From Anabaena sp. UHCC 0204 (GTDB lineage: Bacteria > Cyanobacteriota > Cyanobacteriia > Cyanobacteriales > Nostocaceae), in the NCBI RefSeq assembly GCF_009711975.1, contig NZ_VIKW01000015.1:1-64000 (forward strand): DNA of 64,000 nucleotides, written 5' to 3'. The notes under the pieces were generated by a model. It was given only the letters and a program-made list of their open reading frames with translations, did no database searches and was not told the origin of the DNA. The position numbers and the translations under genes are program-made. Numbering within the stretch: the first letter of the stretch is position 1; the number at the start of each line of letters is the position of its first letter. Positions 44,611 to 52,665 of the stretch are shown here, piece after piece.

Positions 44611-46356
44611 TTAACCTTTAACGCAAAGAACTTGTTTAAGTGTTGCGACTATTTCCACCAAATCGGCTTGATTTGCCATTACTTGCTCAATAGGTTTATA
44701 AGCAGCAGGAATTTCATCTAACACTCCCGTATCTTTACGACATTCTACACCTTCAGTTTGGGCAATTAAATCATCAAGAGTATAGACATTTTTAGCCTTA
44801 CTTCTTGACATTAATCTCCCTGCACCATGGGAACAAGAACAAAAACTATGAGCATTACCTTTACCTTTAACAATGAAAGATTTTGCTCCCATTGAACCAG
44901 GAATAATCCCATAATCTTCTGTTTGAGCGCGAACTGCACCTTTACGAGTTACATACACATCTTCGCCAAAATGTACTTCTTTTTCGGCGTAATTGTGATG
45001 ACAATTTACCTCTAATAAAGGTTTGGTAACTTTTCCTCCATTAATATGTTTTTCAACGATTTTTTTAAATCGGAACATCATTACATCACGGTTAAAATGT
45101 GCATAATTTTGCGCCCATTGTAAATCTTGCCAATAGGCTTTAAATTCTGGTGTCCCTACGACAAAGTGAGCTAAATCGGGATCTGGTAATTTATTATTTG
45201 CCATTTTCGCTAATTCTTTAGCAGTATTAATATGGCATTGTGCTAATTTATTACCAATATTGCGAGAACCAGAATGCAGCATTAACCAAACTTGGTTTTC
45301 TGTATCCAGACATATTTCAATAAAATGATTTCCTCCCCCTAGAGAACCCATTTGTTTCATGGCTTTACTTTCTAAATCTTGCACACCACGATGCAAGTTA
45401 GAAAAATCGCGCCAACGTTGCCAGTTAGTTACTGCTTTTTCTACATCTTTGTTTTCATTAAATCCTGTGGGAATTGCTGCTTCAATATCCAGGCGAATTT
45501 TCTTTAGTTTGCCTTCTAATTGTTCACCTGTAAATTGTGTTTTGATAGCACTCATACCGCAATTGTGAACAAATACTCCTGCTTTGAGAGCAAAGTTATG
45601 ATACTCCGGTACTGTGAGACAATACACATTTTCTGTGTAATTTAGGGGAATTATTGCAACAATTTTGTGATTATAATGAATGAGATCATCTATCAGTTCA
45701 ATATTTCCTGGACGGTTATCCAATTCATTAATTTTACCTAATAAACCAGAACGAGCAATCATCCAATGTGCCTTTTGCCATCTTCCAGAATATGGTTGAG
45801 ATATGAGTGTATAACCATCTTTATCAACTTGGGAATAAAAAGGCATTAAAGAAGTACCTATTTCCAGTAATTGTGCTTCTTTGTAACTGCCATCTCGAAG
45901 CATAAATTGATGATCTGGAGTACAGATTATCTCTTCACCATTATCTAAAATTACTTTAACAAGAGGCGCATTTGTTCTCGTTAATTTTGCAGTAGCTTTA
46001 GCAGCTACAATTTTTCCGGTTTGGGTGCAGGCATAAACTATAAATTCTTCATTTTTGTCAACTAATCCTTTGATAGGATAGGATTTTCCATCAACTAAAG
46101 GAATCAAAGTTTCTCCGATAAAGCAACCAAGATCCACGCCAACAGCCGCAGGAATAATAGCGTCTTTAGTAGCAATAACTGAACCAACTAATGCGCCTTT
46201 TCCTAAGTGAACATCGGGCATTAAAGCCACGTGCTTAAATACAAATGGCAATGAGGCTACATTCTTGGCCATTTTAGTTTCATCTGAGCCTAAAGAATGA
46301 TTTGCCCAAGATAAAACCGGGTGTGGTGTAGTAATTCCTAATTGTTCGTAGGGCAT
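44611..46356 (-). CDS. rtcB: RtcB RNA ligase precursor containing a mini-intein
   Basis: A precursor of 581 residues starting MPYEQLGITTPHPVLSWANH. The frame is open five codons further to a TTG, but this ATG gives the family start. The host protein (about 393 residues after splicing) has the RtcB hallmarks PDVHLGKGALVGSVIATKD, AAVGVDLGC, GSLGGGNHFIEI, MLHSGSRNIGNK, NCHHNYAEKEVHFGEDVYV and CSCSHGAGRLMSRSKAK (the region of the guanylylated His). It seals 2',3'-cyclic phosphate or 3'-phosphate RNA ends to 5'-OH with GTP and Mn2+. The intein interrupts the protein at the metal-binding Cys of GVDLGC, so without splicing the ligase must be inactive. Confidence 0.92.
   Translation of the reverse strand: MPYEQLGITTPHPVLSWANHSLGSDETKMAKNVASLPFVFKHVALMPDVHLGKGALVGSVIATKDAIIPAAVGVDLGCFIGETLIPLVDGKSYPIKGLVDKNEEFIVYACTQTGKIVAAKATAKLTRTNAPLVKVILDNGEEIICTPDHQFMLRDGSYKEAQLLEIGTSLMPFYSQVDKDGYTLISQPYSGRWQKAHWMIARSGLLGKINELDNRPGNIELIDDLIHYNHKIVAIIPLNYTENVYCLTVPEYHNFALKAGVFVHNCGMSAIKTQFTGEQLEGKLKKIRLDIEAAIPTGFNENKDVEKAVTNWQRWRDFSNLHRGVQDLESKAMKQMGSLGGGNHFIEICLDTENQVWLMLHSGSRNIGNKLAQCHINTAKELAKMANNKLPDPDLAHFVVGTPEFKAYWQDLQWAQNYAHFNRDVMMFRFKKIVEKHINGGKVTKPLLEVNCHHNYAEKEVHFGEDVYVTRKGAVRAQTEDYGIIPGSMGAKSFIVKGKGNAHSFCSCSHGAGRLMSRSKAKNVYTLDDLIAQTEGVECRKDTGVLDEIPAAYKPIEQVMANQADLVEIVATLKQVLCVKG
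45562..46125 (-). other. mini-intein (188 residues) inserted in RtcB
   Basis: The intein begins at the Cys codon 46123-46125 (CFIGETLIPLVDG, block A) and has block B with TPDHQFMLRDGSY (TxxH). It ends with the C-terminal blocks VYCLTVPEYHNFALKAGVFV and then HN at 45562, followed by extein +1 Cys in CGMSAIK. All splicing residues (Cys1, block-B Thr/His, penultimate His, terminal Asn, +1 Cys) are present, so it should be active. Between blocks B and F there are only about 80 residues and no LAGLIDADG or HNH motif. It is therefore a mini-intein without a homing endonuclease. Confidence 0.92.
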
Positions 46357-46632
46357 AATTTTAATTAACAATTTTAGATGAATATGATGATCGGTTTGAG
46401 AAACTCTCTCTCTTGATAAGTGGAGAAACTCAATAAATATATCTTTTTAACAAGAACTTTTTAAACCCAATCATTACATACTACATATATATTACATGAA
46501 TTATAATTTTGTCAACCTATATTTACAAAAATAGGTTAATCTTGAATATATTCCGGTAATTCACTGTGATCATATTTTCCTGGATACCAAAATGAATAAT
46601 AATAATCTGGAGGATTGTTTCCAGTTTGCACT

Positions 46633-47382
46633 ATGAGTTTAAAGGCAGTTTTATTTGATTTTAATGGTGTCATCATTAAGGATGGACCAATTCATATCCA
46701 ACTAATAGATGAGATTCTCGTTCAGGAAAATCTTCAACCCCAACGGGTGCAGGAACGTCAAGCTAGTTTAGGTAAAATTAGTACCTGTGGAGAGCAAAGC
46801 CATCGCGCTTATGTTCAGAACCTGCTGAAAAATCGTGGTAGGCTCGTGACGGAAGAATACATGATGCAGTTACTCACTCGCAAAGCTCAAGCTTATGTGC
46901 AGGAATTGGAGAAACTAGAAAAATTGCCTTTGTATTCTGGGATTGAAGATGTAATTTTTCAGATTCGTTCCCGTCATCTCAAGTTGGGGTTAGTCAGTGA
47001 TGCTTTATACCCAGAAATAGAAATAGTATTAACATCTGCTAAATTAGCTGAATACTTTTCTGTAATTGTGTCGGGGAATGATATCAGCACGAGTAAACCT
47101 AACCCAGAAGGTTATTTGTTGGCTGTTGACCGACTAAATCAGGAATATCCAGAATTAAGTCTAAAACCTCATGAGTGTTTAGTGATTGAGGACACTCCCG
47201 TAGGTATCCAAGCCGCCAAACGCGCTCAAATGCAAGTGGTAGGAGTAGCAAATACTTATCCCTTCCATATGCTCCAACGTCAAGCTAACTGGACGATTGA
47301 TTATCTGATTGATTTGGATTTACAGCGGGTACAGGAAGTTTTTTCGCAAAAAGATGTGGAAACTATTGTCCCTGAATGTTAA
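46633..47382 (+). CDS. HAD family hydrolase (HAD-IA)
   Basis: A 249-residue protein from ATG 46633 (MSLKAVLFDFNGVIIKDGPI); a frame six codons longer is open but less usual. The nucleophile Asp lies in FDFNGV. Where most phosphatases have DxD this has DFN, so the second, acid/base Asp is Asn. Motif II is LGLVSDA, the motif III Lys is in TSKPNPEGY and motif IV is VIEDTPVGIQAAKRA. The cap domain is helical, as in phosphoglycolate phosphatase/beta-phosphoglucomutase relatives. The substrate is unknown, and the Asn change may lower or alter activity. It is just upstream of tRNA-Ala. Confidence 0.85.
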   Translation: MSLKAVLFDFNGVIIKDGPIHIQLIDEILVQENLQPQRVQERQASLGKISTCGEQSHRAYVQNLLKNRGRLVTEEYMMQLLTRKAQAYVQELEKLEKLPLYSGIEDVIFQIRSRHLKLGLVSDALYPEIEIVLTSAKLAEYFSVIVSGNDISTSKPNPEGYLLAVDRLNQEYPELSLKPHECLVIEDTPVGIQAAKRAQMQVVGVANTYPFHMLQRQANWTIDYLIDLDLQRVQEVFSQKDVETIVPEC

Positions 47383-47409
47383 GATATGGTATGTATGTCA
47401 GATTAATAA

Positions 47410-47482
47410 GGGGAATTAGCTCAGTTGGTAGAGTGCTGCGATCGCACCGCAGAGGTCAGGGGTTCGAGTCTCCTATTCTCCA
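47410..47482 (+). tRNA. tRNA-Ala (anticodon CGC)
   Basis: 73 nt fold as a full cloverleaf. The acceptor stem GGGGAAT/ATTCTCC includes the G3-U70 wobble that marks alanine tRNAs. The D stem is GCTC/GAGT, and the anticodon stem CTGCG/CGCAG has loop ATCGCAC, giving anticodon CGC. The T arm is AGGGG-TTCGAGT-CTCCT and the discriminator is A47482. CCA is not encoded. The GCGATCGC octamer (HIP1) falls on the anticodon stem-loop. Directly behind its 3' end begins a Tn7/CAST-like transposon end. Confidence 0.95.
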
Positions 47483-47483
47483 T

Positions 47484-47560
47484 TGTACATTCGCACATTA
47501 TATGTCGCATTTCGCAAATTAATGTCGTTATTCTCCAGATACGGTATTCGCAAATTCACT
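47484..47560. mobile_element. probable V-K CAST transposon end with TnsB-site-like repeats
   Basis: Two bases after the tRNA the sequence reads TGTACATTCGCACATTATAT and GTCGC, then TTCGCAAATTAATGTCG, then a third, weaker TTCGCAAATTCAC (from about 47549). This regular array of about 20-bp sites behind a terminal TGTACA matches the ends of type V-K CASTs as I remember them (TGTACAGTGACAAATTAT... with a second site at the same spacing). V-K CASTs are known to insert beside tRNA genes. An 8-bp direct repeat ATTCTCCA links the tRNA end (47475-47482) with 47530-47537. Left and right ends cannot be told apart safely. Confidence 0.7.
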
Positions 47561-47990
47561 TTATTTAGTAGAATTTGATCGGAAAAGAGCGATCGCTTCC
47601 CTGGATGAAGGTAAGGCTGTGATTCCTGTGTGGCTGGATGTTATTTATAAACAGTTGACACTGAAATTGACACGCTAAATTATGAAATAACTAGCCATAA
47701 GTAATGAAACTTATAGGTCTCTATTGCCCATTGACTTTAAATAAATACAAATTTTTTGATTTAGAGTGTATCTTCCATTCGTAGCACGTGTTGTGCTGAC
47801 AGCAGAAATACTATTAAGAAACACATTAAGATGGAAAATCTAAAATTATTACTTAGTAAGCTGTATAAAAATGTATTTTTTGAAAGTTATAGAGAATTAG
47901 TATAAAGGAATTTGACAAATATTACTTTACCAATGGACATATTTAAGAGAAAAATAAGCGCCAACTACTTGATAATAAGAACTTAAAAAC
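47561..47990. other. 430-bp gap inside the putative transposon remnant
   Basis: No intact gene. A 36-codon open stretch ending TAA at about 47678 reads RAIASLDEGKAVIPVWLDVI near its middle and has no family I know; it may be the tail of a lost gene. It overlaps one HIP1 site. The rest, up to the nuclease gene stop at 47991, is AT-rich with no clear hairpin or promoter. No Cas12k, tracrRNA or CRISPR repeat was seen. Confidence 0.4.
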
Positions 47991-48797
47991 TCAGTTGCTT
48001 TGGATTGTTTTAGAAGATTCAGTTTTTTTAACCTGTCTGCTTCTGTTCTTAGCTGTTTGCTTTTTCACAGGAGGACTGGCATTGTTTTCATAATTGTTCC
48101 GCATATCTAACCAGAGATGTCTTAGATCAAATTGGGTAGGCTGAACATCCAGGCGATCTAGCCTATGTTCAAGTATACTGGTTTCCACTTTCCAACCTTC
48201 CGGTGAAAGAAGAATCTCTGGTAAAGAAGCAGATACAGCAAAACTATTTACTTCATTTAAGATATCTTGTAGCTCCATATCCTGAACATAACCAATCATT
48301 GCACCTGAAGAAGTGAATTGACCGTAACGGTGTGTACTTGTCGTAAATCTAAGAATTCCTTTGTTGACATATTCCGCAACAAAACTCCTTCCTGAAATAT
48401 CTTTCTTCCCTAAACGTTTACATTCTATTTCATAGTTTTTGAATATTGAATTTAGGTTATCCTTTTTTCCTAATCGATCTCTAAACTCCCATTGAAAATC
48501 AGGTTTTTTTATTTCATAATCCTCAAAAACTTGCTCATTTTCTAGATCGGGTTGTTTTTTGAGGTTAAGTTTTGGGCTTGTAGCAATATCAGTTTCATTA
48601 ATTTTTTCCCACTCAAGAATAGCACGACGGATACATATATCCAACCTGCGATTTAGGCTATCACCCTTTTGAGCATCTTCAATCAATGGAAGAGAGGAGC
48701 TTTTGTTAAGCATTTCTAATGCTAGAATAATTATTTCTAATACGCACTTCTCAAAGTTAGCCCACGAATTTAACTTACCTAGTAAAAGACCGCTCAT
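47991..48797 (-). CDS. putative restriction endonuclease partner of the methylase
   Basis: A 268-residue protein. An N-terminal helical part is followed by KKPDFQWEFRD and FKNYEIECKRLGKKD. Together P99-D100 and E125-C-K127 fit a PD-(D/E)XK nuclease core, and SFVAEYVNKGILRF continues the fold. A basic C-terminus (KKQTAKNRSRQVKKTESSK) could bind DNA. Its start overlaps the methylase stop by 4 bp (48794-48797), so both are made together. I infer that it is the cutting subunit of a restriction-modification-like pair; no name is assigned. Confidence 0.6.
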   Translation of the reverse strand: MSGLLLGKLNSWANFEKCVLEIIILALEMLNKSSSLPLIEDAQKGDSLNRRLDICIRRAILEWEKINETDIATSPKLNLKKQPDLENEQVFEDYEIKKPDFQWEFRDRLGKKDNLNSIFKNYEIECKRLGKKDISGRSFVAEYVNKGILRFTTSTHRYGQFTSSGAMIGYVQDMELQDILNEVNSFAVSASLPEILLSPEGWKVETSILEHRLDRLDVQPTQFDLRHLWLDMRNNYENNASPPVKKQTAKNRSRQVKKTESSKTIQSN

Positions 48798-51700
48798 AAA
48801 GAAATATCCTGGTTAGACTCCTGCAAATTGATGGCTTGAATTAGAGTTGCCTCGACATCTTCACGAGCCATACTCTTTGTCCAAAGTCTTTTTTGATTAC
48901 GCTTAATGATTATAATATTAGTGTCTGTTACTACACGAATCATACCATCTATGTATATACGATTACTATCGTAAGGCACTAATAAGCTGTCGTCAAGTTC
49001 TCTCAACACTTGTATCCATGCATCCTCATCATTTTCTGGAAGTTGAGAGAATGATTGACCTACTTCTTGTGTAGAAAATATAACACATAACATAGTTGTT
49101 ATTTTACAAGAAGATATTATTCTCCAGCTAAACTCTCCTTCTGGATAAATCTCACGGTTCCAAATTTTCAAGAACACACTCAAGTAATCTTTGAACTCGT
49201 CTGAAATTCCTATTGCAGATGAAATATCTTGAAGAACTCCATACTTTAGCTGAAGTCCATGAGCAATTACAGGCTTAACCGCTTGACTTTTAATATTATT
49301 GTAAAAAAATTCGATGCCAGTATCACACATATCACGAATTAAGTCACGCTCTGATACTCTTAGTTCATATAGATCAAATACTGCTCCATCAAGTTGAGAT
49401 TCAAGCTTGGCAATCTCCTTATTTATTTCTAACTGAGTTTTGCCATTTAACGCCAACATATTTCGAGGAGTTAGGTTAAAATTTATCAATTTATCAACAA
49501 TAAGAACAAGTTTGTCTCTTTGTTCCTGAATTTCTGGAAACCGAATTGGTAAGTCGAGTAGTTCATGATAATAAATTTCATAATGCCAGTTTCCCCAGTT
49601 ACTACTAGTTAGAAAGAAATAGTATCTGGCAAGTGATGACCATAAAATTCCTAAAATAACTTTGTACCGCCAATCAGTCGGCTCTGCTAGTTTTATACAA
49701 TAGATAGAGTGACGAAAACAAAACGTACTTGACTCAAGACGAGAAATAATTTGTCCTTTAGGTGAAGTAGTCTGAGAAATACCACGTTTTATTAAAATCC
49801 GCATTCCTGAATATAAATTTTCACTTTTTCCTGTACGGTAAAGTCGCTCAGGAATAGTTTTAAGTTGCTGCATATCCAGAAGACCATATTTTGTAAAAAA
49901 TCTAGTCGGAAACTCTCTGTAATTGGGAAGCTTTTCACTTGAAAATGAATCTTTTCCTTTTCCTTTCTGGAAACCCTGGCCTGAATTCTCAATATCGCAA
50001 AAATCTCTTAGTGGCGGATTTAGTTCTAAAACATCAATCAAATCATGATCTCTGTGATTTCCCCACCAATAAATTTTCCACAGTTTATCATTTTCAATAA
50101 AATCACTTTGCCGAACTCGTTGAATATCTACATGGCTTAGGACTACTGATTTTAAACTAGCAGCATGAGCAGATTTTTTTGCAGAAAAATAATCAACTAT
50201 TTGTTGCTGAGTATCAATATCAGATGTTTTTTGAAAAACTATAGATGCAAATGGAGAAATTGCTTTGAAAAATATATCTCTTGTATGGGAAAAATTGATA
50301 ACTTCTATCAGTTTAATTGAGCTTAATAACTGCTGCCGAAACTGCTTGCTCTTTTGGTGACGTTTGAAAAATATACCAGTAGAGACTAATAGCCCTGCAT
50401 AACCTCCATCTCGTAGAAGATCAAGTGTTCTCCAAATAAAAACTTGAGACCTTTCTTTATCACCAACTGGATAACCTCTTTCACTACACCATTTAAGTCC
50501 TTTCTCTAAAGCTGCTTTCCCTAATTTATCATCGTCTTTAGGTTCACCCCAAGGTGGATTACCAACTACAATATCAGCACAACTACTGCCAAAATCACTT
50601 AGTACATTAATATCATTAACTTTTGATTCTATATCAAAAGCATTGGCTTCAATTAAATTATTGAATCTTTCATTAGATGTTAAAATATCTTTTTGGTACT
50701 TGAGACTAGGAAGGGTTTGTCCATTTTTTATCTGCTCCCAAATCGCTGGTGGTTGTTGATAATGTAAGAGAGCTAAATACAAACTAAAAGCAGCAACACG
50801 CACAGCCTCTTCATTGATCTCAATCCCCGCTATTTGCTCTCTAATAATTTTTCTAAGCTCTTCCGAACCTAGTCTTGTTCCATTTTGCTTATAGGTAAGA
50901 TAACGTACAATTCTTCTAAAAGCTTCAACCAAAAAAATCCCTGAACCACAACATGGATCGATAATTCTAGGATTCTTTTCAAGAGATTGTGGTGTGAGAA
51001 CTTTAGAAAGAACAAATCTTACAAGCGAGCTTGGAGTATAGTGTGTACCGTGGTTTCCTGAATCAGCATTTGAAGTTAAATAAAATTCTTCATAAATACT
51101 GCTAATAAGTTCAATAGGAATAATGTCAAACTTGTATGCCCAAAAGAAAAGTTTTTGCTGAGGATCTACATCGCCTCTCAAGAAACCTTGCACTAACTTA
51201 AGATGTTCTATGTCTACTGCTTTTTTTTCTTGAATATCAGATGGAAACATATCCCCATTAAAATCTTCTGATAGCTTATCAAATAAAGCATATGTAAATT
51301 CTTTATCTTCTAAAACTCGTGGGTATAGAAGCCTTTCCATATCCTGATGAATGTCAGATTTACCTATTTCTCTATTAAGTATGACTTTCCATGCAGGGTT
51401 TTTTGCAGCAACTTCCTCGAAGTAATCCCGAGTCAAAATCTCTCTGTCTTCCAAGTAACGAATGAAAATTGATCTACCAATTAGTGCATGAGCATATTTA
51501 TCATCTAGTTTTTTATCCACGCTAGGAGAGGTTAGTCTAGCACGAACTGTCTTTAAATCCCTAATTAGAGATTGATCTGCACGTTGGTCATCATGACCAA
51601 AATGTTTTTCTTCAAAAAGCTTACCTGATTCTACTATTTCTCGGTGGTAATTATTTAGTTTTTTCGCAACTTCAGATGCTTTTTTTACAATTGCTAAAGG

Positions 51701-52075
51701 CTTAATTTTTTCCCATTCTTGAAGTGTTTTAGCAGGAGGTTTTGTGAGATCATAAACAGAAAGTTCACCTTTTATAGCGAGAAACAAAATTTGAGGTCTA
51801 GCCATACACCAGATACTGTTAAAAGCTTGTCGCAGAGTTTCTCTATCTTGGGTTTCCCGACTTGCAAAAACAATTACAGGATCATCTTCTACAAAAAAAA
51901 TCTTTTCTGCACCAACTTGCTTGGCCAGGGACAACCAGTCCCCTTTGTTAATCCATTGTTCCAGTGTTAAATCATTAGGAGTAGCGTCTGCATCCAAAAG
52001 TTCACCCTCGTTAAAATCAAGAGCGGAATAAGCGGTTTCTAAAAGTTCGCGAATGGAGCTTAACCCTACAACCAT
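48794..52075 (-). CDS. Eco57I-type N6-adenine methylase / type IIG-like protein
   Basis: 1093 residues from ATG 52075; a TTG eleven codons upstream is also open. HGTHYTPSSLVRFVLSKV is motif X, IIDPCCGSGIFLVEAF (about 370-386) is motif I (SAM) and ADIVVGNPPWGEP (NPPW near 506) is motif IV of gamma-class adenine methylases. AGLLVSTGIFFK and a long C-terminal part with TRD-like segments (WGNWHYEIYYHELLDLPIRF) follow. The N-terminal 300 residues are not clearly a nuclease. The gene is coupled to a PD-(D/E)XK-like protein. It lies between a tniQ pseudogene and a CAST-like end, so it was probably cargo. Confidence 0.82.
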   Translation of the reverse strand: MVVGLSSIRELLETAYSALDFNEGELLDADATPNDLTLEQWINKGDWLSLAKQVGAEKIFFVEDDPVIVFASRETQDRETLRQAFNSIWCMARPQILFLAIKGELSVYDLTKPPAKTLQEWEKIKPLAIVKKASEVAKKLNNYHREIVESGKLFEEKHFGHDDQRADQSLIRDLKTVRARLTSPSVDKKLDDKYAHALIGRSIFIRYLEDREILTRDYFEEVAAKNPAWKVILNREIGKSDIHQDMERLLYPRVLEDKEFTYALFDKLSEDFNGDMFPSDIQEKKAVDIEHLKLVQGFLRGDVDPQQKLFFWAYKFDIIPIELISSIYEEFYLTSNADSGNHGTHYTPSSLVRFVLSKVLTPQSLEKNPRIIDPCCGSGIFLVEAFRRIVRYLTYKQNGTRLGSEELRKIIREQIAGIEINEEAVRVAAFSLYLALLHYQQPPAIWEQIKNGQTLPSLKYQKDILTSNERFNNLIEANAFDIESKVNDINVLSDFGSSCADIVVGNPPWGEPKDDDKLGKAALEKGLKWCSERGYPVGDKERSQVFIWRTLDLLRDGGYAGLLVSTGIFFKRHQKSKQFRQQLLSSIKLIEVINFSHTRDIFFKAISPFASIVFQKTSDIDTQQQIVDYFSAKKSAHAASLKSVVLSHVDIQRVRQSDFIENDKLWKIYWWGNHRDHDLIDVLELNPPLRDFCDIENSGQGFQKGKGKDSFSSEKLPNYREFPTRFFTKYGLLDMQQLKTIPERLYRTGKSENLYSGMRILIKRGISQTTSPKGQIISRLESSTFCFRHSIYCIKLAEPTDWRYKVILGILWSSLARYYFFLTSSNWGNWHYEIYYHELLDLPIRFPEIQEQRDKLVLIVDKLINFNLTPRNMLALNGKTQLEINKEIAKLESQLDGAVFDLYELRVSERDLIRDMCDTGIEFFYNNIKSQAVKPVIAHGLQLKYGVLQDISSAIGISDEFKDYLSVFLKIWNREIYPEGEFSWRIISSCKITTMLCVIFSTQEVGQSFSQLPENDEDAWIQVLRELDDSLLVPYDSNRIYIDGMIRVVTDTNIIIIKRNQKRLWTKSMAREDVEATLIQAINLQESNQDISL

Positions 52076-52202
52076 TGGATTAGACTTAAATATTTGGACT
52101 GGACACAACCATTTGAAATATCATCTTATTCCTTACAGCTACCCTTTGCAAGCATTCCTTACTTCTGTTCGTCTTCACCCCTCCATCTTTGACCCGGATT
52201 TC

Positions 52203-52570
52203 TCAGATTTCAATTCGCAGTGCTATGGAAATATGTTTTTGCGCTCTTAACATCTCCCCAAACGCCATAAAACACCGATGACACCAACCATCAACCCACA
52301 ATGCTGGAACTTTAAACCTAGCCCCACAATTAGGACACTCAGACAGCAAACTTAAATGATGATGCTGACACGCCTGAGTCACCTTAAACTGCCACTCAAT
52401 CCGATGACAAGGCGACTCACATAACAAGCAGCACAAAGTCGAATAGGTTCAAGATTCATTCCCACCCCAGCAGGTGGTAACATCTGCTCTAAATCAGCAT
52501 CAACCCCCACAGCCTTAGCCACAGCCTCCAACTGTTGCCGAGAAGGAGGGGGATTAAAACCCACATTCCG
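52203..52570 (-). pseudogene. tniQ: tniQ of a type V-K CAST, 5'-truncated and frameshifted
   Basis: On the minus strand the first frame reads GFNPPPSRQQLEAVAKAVGV, LEQMLPPAGVGMNLEPIRLC and AACY. The second frame reads CESPCHRIEWQFKVTQACQH, CPNCGARFKVPALWVDGW and CHRCFMAFGEMLRAQK. This is the C-terminal two thirds of TniQ as found in V-K CASTs (PPAGVGM..EPIRLC, ESPCHRIEW, CPNC, CHRC). A one-base deletion near 52425 (TGTTATGTGAGTC, where TAT GCT GAG is expected) breaks the frame. The N-terminus before about 52570 is missing. Both zinc-binding Cys/His sets are still readable. Confidence 0.85.
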
Positions 52571-52622
52571 CAGTTATTGAAGCAGATTAAATAATTATAA
52601 ATTGTAAGAGGTTGTTTGAAAA

Positions 52623-52648
52623 TTGGTTCTAGTCGCATAATTAACTCC
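52623..52648. repeat. 26-bp scrap duplicated from the neighbouring Rpn gene
   Basis: This stretch (TGGTTCTAGTCGCATAATTA and so on) is identical to 52891-52916 inside the Rpn/DUF4351 gene, where it encodes RELIMRLEP. The surrounding bases diverge quickly. It is either a remnant of a second Rpn-type gene or a short duplication between tniQ and the Rpn gene. Confidence 0.85.
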
Positions 52649-52665
52649 CGAACAATCAAAATGAA

